64,000 nucleotides of DNA from Begonia masoniana (Eukaryota > Streptophyta > Magnoliopsida > Cucurbitales > Begoniaceae), in assembly GCA_022432975.1 (NCBI GenBank), contig CM039511.1:24123653-24187652 (forward strand), given 5' to 3'. The position numbers were made by a program, and so were the translations under genes. The notes beneath the pieces are model-generated. The model had not been told where the DNA came from. It was given only the letters and a program-made list of their open reading frames with translations, and did no database searches. Positions 53,201 to 63,731 of this stretch are shown here, piece after piece. Numbering within the stretch: the first letter of the stretch is position 1; every line of letters begins with the position of its first letter.

Positions 53201-54083
53201 CTCTTGTCGTTTTGTGACCGGTGGATTGATTTTTGTAAACGACTCCGCTCTTGTCGTTTTGTGACCGGTGGATTGATTTTTGTAAACGACTCCGCTCTTG
53301 TCGTTTTGTGACCGGTGGATTGATTTTTGTAAACGACTCCGCTCTTGTCGTTTTGTGACCGGTGGATTGATTTTTGTAAACGACTCCGCTCTTGTCGTTT
53401 TGTGACCGGTGGATTGATTTTTGTAAACGACTCCGCTCTTGTCGTTTTGTGACCGGTGGATTGATTTTTGTAAACGACTCCGCTCTTGTCGTTTTGTGAC
53501 CGGTGGATTGATTTTTGTAAACGACTCCGCTCTTGTCGTTTTGTGACCGGTGGATTGATTTTTGTAAACGACTCCGCTCTTGTCGTTTTGTGACCGGTGG
53601 ATTGATTTTTGTAAACGACTCCGCTCTTGTCGTTTTGTGACCGGTGGATTGATTTTTGTAAACGACTCCGCTCTTGTCGTTTTGTGACCGGTGGATTGAT
53701 TTTTGTAAACGACTCCGCTCTTGTCGTTTTGTGACCGGTGGATTGATTTTTGTAAACGACTCCGCTCTTGTCGTTTTGTGACCGGTGGATTGATTTTTGT
53801 AAACGACTCCGCTCTTGTCGTTTTGTGACCGGTGGATTGATTTTTGTAAACGACTCCGCTCTTGTCGTTTTGTGACCGGTGGATTGATTTTTGTAAACGA
53901 CTCCGCTCTTGTCGTTTTGTGACCGGTGGATTGATTTTTGTAAACGACTCCGCTCTTGTCGTTTTGTGACCGGTGGATTGATTTTTGTAAACGACTCCGC
54001 TCTTGTCGTTTTGTGACCGGTGGATTGATTTTTGTAAACGACTCCGCTCTTGTCGTTTTGTGACCGGTGGATTGATTTTTGTA
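50243..54083. repeat. 47-bp minisatellite, 81.7 identical copies
   Basis: Unit begins TTGTCGTTTTGTGACCGG and ends AACGACTCCGCTC. The length of 3841 bp is exactly 81 units plus 34 bases, so every unit is 47 bp. Each unit contains the inverted repeat AAACGAC / GTCGTTT with a 9-base loop. The element strand is open in all three frames, which gives an apparent 1494-residue frame; it is not a gene. Confidence 0.96.
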
Positions 54084-56434
54084 GGAGCAACAGGAGATGG
54101 AGGCACTTCCAGAGAAGCAATAGGAGATGTATCCATTGGACTGGAGGGCTCGAAGGATGGCTCCGGTACAGAAAGAGCAGCAGGGGTAGAGAATGCCAGT
54201 TCAGACTCCTGAAGATCCAAAGCATCACTCGAGAATCTGCAACAACCTCAGGTCGAAAAACGGGAGGGACAAAATCTGCATCACACGGCTCAGAGGAATG
54301 CTGAGGAGGTGGAGACCGGGCAGGTTGAAAAGCTGCAATTTGAGACTGAAGAGACTGGAGGGTCCGAGTAAAAAGTGTATGGTTGAGAGTCATGGTTTGA
54401 CCCAGTTTAGCTAATTCCACACCAACATCCAGTTTGAGCTGATTGATCTTCTCATCCATCGTGAGGCCCAAGTCCAATGCAAGCTGGGCTAGCTTACAAT
54501 CAATAGAAGTTTCAATCAGAGTGGGAAGGGAGCTAAAGGCTGTCCCGAGACTGTCAATGCCGGACTGCATAAGATTGAACTGCTCTTCAGTCATGACGAA
54601 GCGTCTCTGATATGTTTTTGGGGTGGCAGAAAGGGTTGGCGGAGTTGGAACAGATGGTTGGACGGGAGGAGACAAGGAGACGGTTTTGAGCAGGGGGAAT
54701 GACTTGAGACACATGTTGAACTGTGGGAGGTAGTAGAAGGTGCAGGAGGAGAAGAGTTATCAACAGGAGACAGAGGGGCGGAGGCAGGAAGTGGGAGCAG
54801 CAACAAAGAGGGTGAAATATCATGAGCTGAGATTGCAGGCTCATCTACATCATCCTGATCAGACTCCTCTGCCAGGATAAGTTTTCTTTTCCCCCTTTGA
54901 ATAACAGCGGCCTGAGCAGGTTCCATATTGGCTGCAGGCAGAGGATGCTCAAGTGAGGCAGGTGGAGACGGAGTTGGCAATGTGGATTGAACTGGAGGAC
55001 CATGTTTGATTATAGAGGAGATTGCTCGAAACACCGGAGAGATGGAGGAAGAGCAGGCTGAGAAGGCAGTAAGAGAGAAGGTGGAGGAGAAGTAGGAGAA
55101 GGATTGCTAGGTGCAGAGGGAGCAGAAATAGCCTCAAAGGGATTAGCTGAGGCTAAAGGAGCAGGTTGACTAGTCCTTGGAGGAGGGGCACGGCGTCTGG
55201 GCACTGGTGGAGGAAGTTTAGGCCGAGTGACCCGGGGACTAGGAGGGGAAATATCAAAGGCAGGGATCTCAGAATCACCACCACCTTCTTGAACAGATGA
55301 TTCTTCATCCAAACTCACGTCCTTTTTGCCTTTTCTGGCAGCTTTGACCTTAGCAGTCCTCTGCTTGGACTGATCCAAAACAAAAGTCCCTTGACGATTT
55401 CTCTTAATTCCCATCCTGGTCAAAGTGTCTTTGGAGTAATAGCTGGTTGTTTTCAGACAGGTGGGATCCTCATCCTCTGGAAATTCAACCTTATAATGCT
55501 GAAAGATCTTCATCAGAAAAAGGTTATATGGAAAAGAGGTAGATGGGCTTGAAGAAACGCTCTGAATCATTCGTCTCAAGATAATGTAACCAATGTCAAC
55601 AGGTTCCTTCATATAGATGGCATAAAGAATAACAAGCTCCATGCTGCTAATGTCATCATAATGACCACCCTTAGGAAGAACATTGTAGCAGATCATTTGA
55701 TGGAGAAGTCGAGCTCTAATTGTTAAATGTTTGCTCTTTAAAGGATTGGGAATATTGTGCGGATCAAGAGCAATTTCTTTTAAGAATTGTTGGCCATCAG
55801 GAAGTCTTAGAAGTGGAATTTCTTGCCCTATGGAATAAATTTTGGGGTGTTTATCCAAATGGGGATAGCCCAAAAGCTCATTGATGGATTGGGAAGTGAG
55901 TTCAATGGTTTTTCCATACACATAGCTTGAAATGAGAGAATGGTCAGAGGTATAGCTGAGATTAGCATAAAACATCCTAATGGCCGAGGGAAAAAAGAAC
56001 GACTCAACCTCAAACAGCCCTATTAATCCAATATCAGTCAAGGGTGCTATAATGTTTAAAGATACTAATTCGTCGGGGACCATACCACGACCTGGAATCA
56101 ACTTCTTGTCCTTAAAATCCCCGTGATACCTGATTTCAGCATCCTCATTTAGGAAGTAGAGTGACGGCCAACTATTTGCCCGAGGGAGCACCCGTGCCGG
56201 ACGAGGATTGGGTTTGGCTTTCTTTTGCGGTGGACCCGCATCACCTCGAGACGAAGAAGCGAGATGATCATGTTCGAAAAACTGGTCCATTGGAAAATTT
56301 TTGTGAAGATGACCTAGAGGAAGAAAGGGTTGCGACAGAGAGCTTACTGAAAAAGGGCGCGAAAGATGAAGCGTTGCGGAGAAGAAACCGAGTTTAAAAG
56401 AGAGAGAGAACCACGCCCGACATGATGAAAACAC
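54084..56434 (-). pseudogene. Envelope-like ORF of copia B, frameshifted and truncated
   Basis: Located after pol, as in SIRE-type elements. The first frame (56434-55010, 474 residues) probably starts at the Met encoded at 56290. It contains the conserved domain often annotated as a putative plant transposon protein (LNIIAPLTDIGLIGLFEVE, SSYVYGKTIELTSQSINELLGYP), then basic and Pro/Ser-rich segments. Two overlaps with other frames (near 55020 and 54650) mark frameshifts. The C-terminal piece has a probable coiled coil (54350-54600). The end is replaced at 54083 by LTR repeats. I see no clear signal peptide or membrane anchor after the likely start, so a true envelope role is unproven. Confidence 0.78.
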
Positions 56435-56581
56435 ACGTGTAATACAGATATTGTCCGATTGAAGACACGTGTCGGCAGATTAGAAAATATATCATCCGGT
56501 CTGTGGATGATCTACATCTTCCGGTGAATAGAAAAAGGACCGGAGGATGTGTATATTAAAGACAAAAAATAGAAGAGAAAC
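56435..56581 (-). promoter_or_regulatory. Pol-to-envelope spacer with G-box motifs
   Basis: About 147 bp between the pol stop and the envelope-like frame. It has two ACACGTGT elements (around 56434 and 56465) and the short motifs GTCGGCAGAT, CATCCGGT, CATCTTCCGGTG and CCGGAGGATG, which are also the building blocks of the LTR repeats. It could hold a promoter for the downstream ORF; this is inference. Confidence 0.4.
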
Positions 56582-57277
56582 TTAACTTTTCTCATACTTG
56601 AGAAGACCTAATCTTATTCTAATACTACAAAAGGTTTTCTCATCCAAAGGTTTTGTAAAAATATCTGCCAATTGATCTACAGAATTAACAAACTCTAAAG
56701 AAATATCACCTTTTTGAACATGATCTCTGATAAAGTGATATCTGACATCTATGTGTTTTGTTCTAGAGTGCTGAATTGGATTCTTGGAAATATTAATTGC
56801 ACTGGTGTTATCACACCGAATAGGAATCCTATCATAAAACAGATTGTAATCTTCCAAAGTCTGTTTCATCCAAAGCATTTGTGCACAACAACTGCCTGCA
56901 GCAATATATTCACTCTCAGCAGTTGACAATGCAACAGAGTTCTGTTTCTTAGAATACCAAGACACTAGAGATTCTCCTAAGAACTGACAAGTGCCACTTG
57001 TGCTTTTCCTATCAATTAGACTACCAGCATAGTCAGAATCAGAATATCCTACCAGATCGAAAGAAGTACCTTTAGGATACCATAATCCTAAGTTAGGAGT
57101 TCCACTTAAATATTTAAAAATTCTTTTGACAGCAGTTAAGTGAGATTCCTTAGGAGCAGCCTGGAATCTAGCACAGAGACAAACACTGAAGAGTATATCT
57201 GGTCTACTAGCAGTCAAGTATAACAGAGAACCAATCATACAACGATATTTCTTGATATCCACACTTACCATTTTCAT
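56582..57277 (-). pseudogene. RNase H of copia B
   Basis: 231 residues: [19 protein letters not shown], then RNase H with GYSDSDYAGSLIDRKSTSG, ALSTAESEYIAAGSC, RCDNTSAINISKNP and the tail DQLADIFTKPLDE. Catalytic acidic residues are present. RNase H removes the RNA template. It overlaps the RT frame by 71 nt because of a one-base shift near 57240-57270. It ends in TAA at 56582; unlike SIRE elements reported to use stop-codon readthrough, the envelope-like frame is separated by a spacer. Confidence 0.9.
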
Positions 57278-57833
57278 CCTTGTCCAATTTAGTAGTGGTA
57301 CTCATGGGAGTTTTGGAAGATTTGACAGTTTCTAATCCGAATTTCTTAAGGAGTTCCTTAATGTACTTTTCTTGACAGAAGAAAATTCCATCAGGAGACT
57401 GATTAATCTGGAATCCTAAGAAGAACTTTAACTCCCCCATCATACTCATTTCAAATTCACTTTGCATGAGGGAAGAAAACTCATTACACATGTTGACATT
57501 GGTTGATCCAAAAATAATGTCATCGACATATATTTGAACCAGCAGAATGTCCTTATCCTTTTGCCTGGTAAACAGAGTTGAGTCGGTGTTACCCTTTCTG
57601 AAATTCCTTTCCTCAAGGAAATTCCTCAATCTGTCATACCAAGCTCTAGGAGCCTGCTTAAGACCATAGAGAGCTTTCATAAGTCTATACACATGATTCG
57701 GTTTAGCAAAGTCTTCAAATCCTAGGGGCTGCTCTACATAAACTTCTTCCTGAATATAACCATTTAAGAAGGCACTCTTTACATCCATTTGAAAGAGTGT
57801 GAAGTTTTTGTAGCAAGCATAGGCTAAGAGCAT
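57207..57833 (-). pseudogene. Reverse transcriptase of copia B
   Basis: 208 residues: [36 protein letters not shown] and the catalytic YVDDIIFGS box, followed by [12 protein letters not shown]. The polymerase copies element RNA into DNA. It is frameshifted from integrase at about 57850 (EEGID...) and from RNase H near 57250. Without those shifts it would be part of a continuous pol. Confidence 0.92.
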
Positions 57834-57853
57834 CCTAATGGATTCTAATCTAG

Positions 57854-59056
57854 CTACTGGTGCAAAGGTTTCCTCAAATCTATTCCTTCTTCTTGATTGT
57901 AACCTTTAGCAACTAGCCTAGCCTTATTTCTGACTACGATCCCATTTTCATCCAATTTGTTCTTGTAAACCCATTTTGTTCCAATAATTGGATGATCCTT
58001 AGGCCGTGGAACAAGTTCCCATACCTTGCTCCTTTCAAATTGATTTAGCTCTTCTTGCATAGCTAAAATCCAATACTCATCATACTCGGCCTCTTCAAAC
58101 TTCTTAGGCTCTATTTGAGAGATAAATGCCACATTGGCACAGAGATTCCTAAGAGAGGATCTAGTCTTAACTCCTAAAGAAGGATCACCTAAGACCTCAT
58201 CTATTAGATGATTTCTGACATATTTCCAATCTCTAGGTAAAGTAGGATTTTCATCCTTGACAGGAATAATATCTAGAGAAGGTTCTAGAGATTTTTCTAC
58301 TTGAGCAGGATCACTAGGCTTTTCTAAAGAGAGGGAATCTAGTTGATTATCCAAAGAATCATCCTCATCCACATTGATTGTGGGTTGAGGAGACTCATCA
58401 AAGTTAACATGGACAGATTCCTCTACAACTAGAGTTCTCCTATTGAATACTCTATAAGCTTTACTGGACAGAGAATAGCCAAGAAAAATTCCAATATCAG
58501 ATTTGGAATCGAATTTTCCTAAGTTATCCTTAGTATTTAGAATGAAGCACTTACTACCAAAAGCTCTAAAATACTTGACAGAAGGAGTTTTGCCATTCCA
58601 AAGCTCATAGGGAGTTTTCTCAAGAATAGGTCTTATGGAGACCCGATTGAGAACATAGCAGGCTGTAGCAACAGCTTCAGCCCAGAAGTATTTAGGAAGG
58701 GAGTTTTCAATGAGCATAGTCCTAGCTAGCTCCTGGAGAGATCTATTCTTCCTCTCAACAACACCATTTTGCTGAGGAGTCCTAGGAGAAGAGAAATTGT
58801 GCTCAATTCCATTTTTGAGACACAAGAGTTCAAATCTCTCATTTTCAAATTCTCCACCATGATCACTACGAATAGCAACAATGGTGAGTCCCTTTTCATT
58901 TTGAACTCTTTTCCTAAAGCTAGAAAAGGTTTCAAAAGTCTCATCCTTAGACTTCAGAAAGTATACCCAGGTGAATCTAGAGAAGTCGTCAACAATGACA
59001 AAAGCATAGAATTTGCCACCTAGGCTGGCTATATTGGAAGGACCGAAAAGGTCCAT
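57854..59056 (-). pseudogene. Integrase of copia B
   Basis: 400 residues. The D,D35E triad is Asp2, Asp65 and Glu101. GKTPSVKYFRAFGSKC and the GIFLGYS motif follow, then a variable region and the RT start (KVWELVPRPKD, GTKWVYKNKLDENG). The frame ends at a shift after NQEEGID. Upstream it is separated from the zinc-binding domain by a one-base shift near 59050. Confidence 0.92.
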
Positions 59057-59688
59057 GTGAAGGAGTTGGAGGGCTTAGAAGTAGAAATAGAATTTTTAGA
59101 AGCAAAAGAACTTTTGATCTGCTTGCCCATTTGACAAGCTTCACAGACTCTATCCTTTTCAAAGGATATCTTAGGGATTCCCCTAACTAAATTCTCCCTA
59201 GTGATCTTAGCTAAAGTATCCATCCCTACATGACCTAATCTCCTATGCCAAATCCAAGAATCATGGGAAGAATTAACAGCAAAGCATTTTTCGTTCACAT
59301 GCTCAATAACATCCATGTCAATAATATAGATATTTTCTTTCCTATAGCCAGTGAACAGAGTTTTGTCATTAGATGCATCTTTAATTACACATGAGTTTGA
59401 TTTAAAGATCACCTCATAACCTTTATCACATAACTGGCTAATACTAAGGAGATTATGCTTTAAACCTTCAACTAATAGAACATTTTCAATAGTAGGATAA
59501 AAACTGTTACCTATATTGCCGATGCCAACAATTTTGCCCTTTTGGTTTCCACCAAAAGTGACACTCCCTTTCTTTTTGTTGACAGCAGCAAACATGGTTG
59601 AGTCTCCTGTCATATGCCTCGAACATCCACTGTCGAGGTACCACTGGTTCTTTCCAGGAGAGCACTCAACCTGCAAGACAGAATTCAA
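59029..59688 (-). pseudogene. Protease and pre-integrase domain of copia B
   Basis: 219 residues. Protease active-site segment WYLDSGCSRHMTGD, VTFGGNQKGKIVGIGN, then pre-integrase SWIWHRRLGHVGMDTL and CEACQMGKQ, giving the HHCC zinc site. Protease matures Gag-Pol. The frame follows the gag stop in a different phase, with the same gag-stop context AAGAAGACCAATTGA in copia A, which suggests a family-wide frameshift or splice strategy. Confidence 0.9.
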
Positions 59689-60869
59689 TTGGTCTTCTTA
59701 GGTACCCAAATCTTTTGGGTCCTAGTGTTAGTCTTGGTTCCTTTAGGAACCCACTGTAACTTGCTACCTAGTTTCATACTGTTTGTTTTTAAAGGACATA
59801 TGAAGGACTTATGTCCTACTTCATTACATGTATGGCAAGTAGCCGGTTTGACAAAGAAATTCTTAAAAACTTTTCTCTTATTGAACTTGTCATAGCCTAA
59901 ACCTGCTTTATCATGAGTAGCTCTATGATTCCCTATTAGTAAAGTTAAGTTCTTGCTACCATTTGAGAACCATAGAACAAGTTTATTCAAAGACTCATTT
60001 TTCTTTTTAAGTTCAATAATTTCCTTCTCATGCAGGTCTACTTCTTTAGCATGCTTTTCCAATAAATCTGTATTATCCTTTTTCAACAGATTGTATTTAG
60101 TTTTCAGCATCCCAAACTGTTTAACTAAGTCATTAAAAGCATCAATTAGTTCATCTTCTTCATTATCACTATCGTTATCACTTAAAATATTTGAAGAAGA
60201 AGTACTAACCTTTTCCTCGTGTGCCATGAAGCACAGATTTGCAACTTCCTCATCTTCTGAAGAGGAGGTGTCACCTTCACTGTCATCCCAAGTGGCCTTC
60301 ATAGCCTTCTTCTTGAACTTCTTGGGATACTTCTTTGTCTGTGGACAGTCTGCCTTCATATGGCCTGGCTTTCCACATCCAAAGCAGATGATTTCCTTGT
60401 CCTTTTGAGACTTCTCACCCTTTGAAAATCTTTTTCCCTGCATCCTTTTCCGTTGCAGGAATCTACTGAATCTCCTAGTGATGAGAGCTATATCCTCATC
60501 CTCTTCTTCTTCTTCTTCTTCCTCAGACAGATCTTGTTTACTTGAGGAGGCTTTCATTGCAATATCTTTTCTTTTTGAAGCCTCTCTCTCCTTGAGATCT
60601 TCCTTCTCGTTTGACCTCATCGTGATCTCATGAGTCATGAGAGATCCAAGGAGTTCCTCAAGTTTTAGAATCTTGAGATCCTTTGCTTCCTGTATGGCAG
60701 TCACCTTTGGCTGCCAGCTTCGTGGAAGACATCTAAGAATCTTCCTGACCTGTTCTTCACAAGAATATGATTTACCAAGAGCTTTTAAGCCATTGGTAAT
60801 GTTAGTAAACCTTGTAAACATAGAGGATATAGATTCATCTTTTTGGCATAGAAAATAACTCATACTCAT
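59685..60869 (-). pseudogene. Gag, main part, of copia B
   Basis: 394 residues: DESISSMFTRFTNITNGL, a helical region, acidic EEEEEEEDED, zinc knuckle 1 CFGCGKPGHMKADC, an acidic Ser-rich linker, a Lys/Glu coiled coil and zinc knuckle 2 CHTCNEVGHKSFIC. It lines the particle and binds RNA. The open frame begins after an indel at about 60850; homology to copia A Gag continues upstream to 61069, where the TTC array interrupts it. Confidence 0.88.
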
Positions 60870-61069
60870 GTACTAGCATATTCAATTTACTCTCTTTTAC
60901 CTGATTTGTTCCCTCGTGGGTAACCTCTAATAAGTGCCAAATTTCTTGGGCACTTTCACACCCTTGTACCCTATTAAATTCATCTCTATTTAAGGCACAA
61001 TACAGGGTGTTAATCGCCTTAGCATTAAGGCTCAGATTCTCTTATCTGACTCAGTTCGATCAGTGGAAA

Positions 61070-62069
61070 TCTTCTTCTTCTTCTTCTTCTTCTTCTTCTT
61101 CTTCTTCTTCTTCTTCTTCTTCTTCTTCTTCTTCTTCTTCTTCTTCTTCTTCTTCTTCTTCTTCTTCTTCTTCTTCTTCTTCTTCTTCTTCTTCTTCTTC
61201 TTCTTCTTCTTCTTCTTCTTCTTCTTCTTCTTCTTCTTCTTCTTCTTCTTCTTCTTCTTCTTCTTCTTCTTCTTCTTCTTCTTCTTCTTCTTCTTCTTCT
61301 TCTTCTTCTTCTTCTTCTTCTTCTTCTTCTTCTTCTTCTTCTTCTTCTTCTTCTTCTTCTTCTTCTTCTTCTTCTTCTTCTTCTTCTTCTTCTTCTTCTT
61401 CTTCTTCTTCTTCTTCTTCTTCTTCTTCTTCTTCTTCTTCTTCTTCTTCTTCTTCTTCTTCTTCTTCTTCTTCTTCTTCTTCTTCTTCTTCTTCTTCTTC
61501 TTCTTCTTCTTCTTCTTCTTCTTCTTCTTCTTCTTCTTCTTCTTCTTCTTCTTCTTCTTCTTCTTCTTCTTCTTCTTCTTCTTCTTCTTCTTCTTCTTCT
61601 TCTTCTTCTTCTTCTTCTTCTTCTTCTTCTTCTTCTTCTTCTTCTTCTTCTTCTTCTTCTTCTTCTTCTTCTTCTTCTTCTTCTTCTTCTTCTTCTTCTT
61701 CTTCTTCTTCTTCTTCTTCTTCTTCTTCTTCTTCTTCTTCTTCTTCTTCTTCTTCTTCTTCTTCTTCTTCTTCTTCTTCTTCTTCTTCTTCTTCTTCTTC
61801 TTCTTCTTCTTCTTCTTCTTCTTCTTCTTCTTCTTCTTCTTCTTCTTCTTCTTCTTCTTCTTCTTCTTCTTCTTCTTCTTCTTCTTCTTCTTCTTCTTCT
61901 TCTTCTTCTTCTTCTTCTTCTTCTTCTTCTTCTTCTTCTTCTTCTTCTTCTTCTTCTTCTTCTTCTTCTTCTTCTTCTTCTTCTTCTTCTTCTTCTTCTT
62001 CTTCTTCTTCTTCTTCTTCTTCTTCTTCTTCTTCTTCTTCTTCTTCTTCTTCTTCTTCTTCTTCTTCTT
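61070..62069. repeat. (TTC)n / (GAA)n array, 1000 bp, inside copia B gag
   Basis: About 333 pure triplets; on the element strand it reads GAA. It lies just after the codons for the GSDYVYWK motif, and the next recognisable gag codons come about 40 codons later in copia A, so roughly 120 bp of gag were lost. Apparent poly-Glu, poly-Ser and poly-Phe frames are artefacts of the repeat. Confidence 0.97.
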
Positions 62070-62170
62070 GCTTTCCAGTAAACATAATCACTCCCATCAA
62101 AGAAGGGAGGCCTATTTGTAGCTTGACCTTCTCCGTGTGTGGAGTAGTGTTGACTGTCATTGTCATTGTA
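62070..62170 (-). pseudogene. Gag N-terminus of copia B
   Basis: About 30 codons from the Met near 62160. They match copia A (MTFNTNS...RPPFFDGSDYVYWK) but carry a one-base deletion around the tenth codon, so the DGSDYVYWK part is read in another frame. The TTC array follows. Confidence 0.75.
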
Positions 62171-62217
62171 AATATATCACACAATGATTACAAGACAGCT
62201 TAGACAATGATAACCTC

Positions 62218-62229
62218 GCTCTGATACCA
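62218..62229 (-). promoter_or_regulatory. Primer-binding site of copia B
   Basis: Minus strand TGGTATCAGAGC two bases from the 5' LTR. Confidence 0.93.
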
Positions 62230-62231
62230 AT

Positions 62232-63731
62232 TGTAGGATCGGTATTGTCTAAGAGGGGGGTGAATTAGACTTTTAATTTTAATTACGAGTCACCTCTAAT
62301 TTCTCCCTTGATTAAACTATTAGTTTTAACACAAGTAATCAAATTATGTAAACAGAGAGAGAGAGAAATACGACACCAGTATTTTTACGTGGTTCGGCCA
62401 AACTGCCTACGTCCAAGCTCCAAGGCTCACTCCTTGAAGATCCTTACCCTTCTCCTCACGAGAAAACACAGATCGGGATTCCGGGCTCCGATCAACTGCC
62501 TTTACAGATCTGGATTGAACTTCACGGGCGTCAATCCACTGCCTTTTACAAATGATTTGAGTTTGTAAAATTAAGTATAGACTACACTCTCCAAGTTCAT
62601 GAATCTCCAGTTAGGATTGAGCGATGTAGAGAAAATACAGAGTGTTATCACTTTCGCAGCTTAGGGCTCAGTATTCAAATTTACAAAAGTTGTTCCTTCG
62701 TGCTCTAAGCTCGACTTAAATACTCTGTCTTCAAATCGGCTTGGCTTCAATGCTCCTTTTCCAATAATAGAAGTTTAGTTACCGTTGGAGCAGTTTTGTA
62801 CAAGTTCAGGTAGCCGTTGCCGATTGTAGTTGTAAGTCGTCGTCGCCATAAATGTTCTGACGTTAAAGCTTGAAACGACGTCACTGTAGCTTCGCGGTTT
62901 ATTTGAATTCTGGGGAAGACAAAGCTGAGTTAGTCTTGAGCCGCCATCGGATGATGAAGCTTTAAACGCTTGAACCGGCATCGGATGATGAAGCTTGAAA
63001 CGCTTGAACCGGCATCGGATGATGAAGCTTTAAACGCTTGAACCGGCATCGGATGATGAAGCTTTAAACGCTTGAACCGGCATCGGATGATGAAGCTTTA
63101 AACGCTTGAACCGGCATCGGATGATGAAGCTTTAAACGCTTGAACCGGCATCGGATGATGAAGCTTTAAACGCTTGAACCGGCATCGGATGATGAAGCTT
63201 TAAACGCTTGAACCGGCATCGGATGATGAAGCTTTAAACGCTTGAACCGGCATCGGATGATGAAGCTTTAAACGCTTGAACCGGCATCGGATGATGAAGC
63301 TTTAAACGCTTGAACCGGCATCGGATGATGAAGCTTTAAACGCTTGAACCGGCATCGGATGATGAAGCTTTAAACGCTTGAACCGGCATCGGATGATGAA
63401 GCTTTAAACGCTTGAACCGGCATCGGATGATGAAGCTTGAAAACGACTCCGCTCTTGTCGTTTTGTGACCGGTGGATTGATTTTTGTAAACGACTCCGCT
63501 CTTGTCGTTTTGTGACCGGTGGATTGCTTATATTGTTTAACACATTTCAGCCTTGTACACTTAATCACATGCATTAAAAACTAAAATACCCTTACCAAGG
63601 GCATTTCCAACATATTAAAATCATATGCATAATTTATAATTTTTATTCAATAAACATAATCAAAATACCAAGCTAATCATATAAACACATCATCAAAAAC
63701 AATTTAGACTTAAACATCATTTAAGTCAACA
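62232..63731 (-). repeat. 5' LTR of copia B (1500 bp)
   Basis: TG at 62232, CA at 63731 (element sense TGTTGACTTAAATG... start), followed by TSD CACTC. It has a TATA-like box at 62722-62715. U3 contains about 14.5 copies of a 34-bp unit (62944-63438) and about 1.9 copies of the 47-bp unit (63439-63526). It is the only intact SIRE-type LTR in the window. Confidence 0.92.
62944..63438. repeat. 34-bp minisatellite, about 14.5 copies, in copia B 5' U3
   Basis: Unit GCATCGGATGATGAAGCTTT plus AAACGCTTGAACCG. The 3' LTR of the same element has only 2.5 copies but 82 of the 47-bp unit, so the two LTRs expanded different repeats. Confidence 0.95.

Larger units (their letters stand above)
49160..54083 (-). 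repeat. 3' LTR of copia B, array-expanded and missing its U3 start
   Basis: 49160 to about 49950 matches the 5' LTR (62232 onward), with a TATA-like box at 49642-49635. Then come 2.5 copies of the 34-bp unit, six variant units of 45-47 bp (49972-50242), and the 47-bp array to 54083. The roughly 200 bp that should end the LTR in U3 are absent; the array joins the envelope-like ORF directly. Confidence 0.88.
49160..63731 (-). mobile_element. SIRE-like Ty1/copia element with envelope-like ORF (copia B), 14.6 kb
   Basis: TSD CACTC at 49155-49159 and 63732-63736. Element order: 5' LTR (63731 to 62232), PBS, gag with a 1-kb GAA/TTC array, protease, integrase, RT, RNase H, spacer, envelope-like ORF, then a 47-bp array that runs into the 3' LTR (to 49160). 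The envelope-like ORF after pol, large size and Gag with two zinc knuckles fit the SIRE (Maximus) lineage. It has several frameshifts, and the PPT and U3 start of the 3' LTR are missing, so it is dead. Confidence 0.92.

Noticed and set aside
50243..54083. CRISPR-like array
   Set aside because: Units are contiguous and identical with no unique spacers, within a plant LTR; no cas genes.
50230..54220. 1494- and 1328-residue frames
   Set aside because: Translation of the 47-bp array fused to the envelope-like remnant; the unit shifts frame every copy, so no coding selection is expected.
61007..62203. Poly-Ser, poly-Phe and poly-Glu frames
   Set aside because: Translation of the TTC/GAA tract.
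63559..63731. Copia B LTR ending at TGTACA (63559)
   Set aside because: The CACTC duplication and the gypsy-4 continuation place the end at 63731, with the SIRE-like TGTTGA start in element sense.
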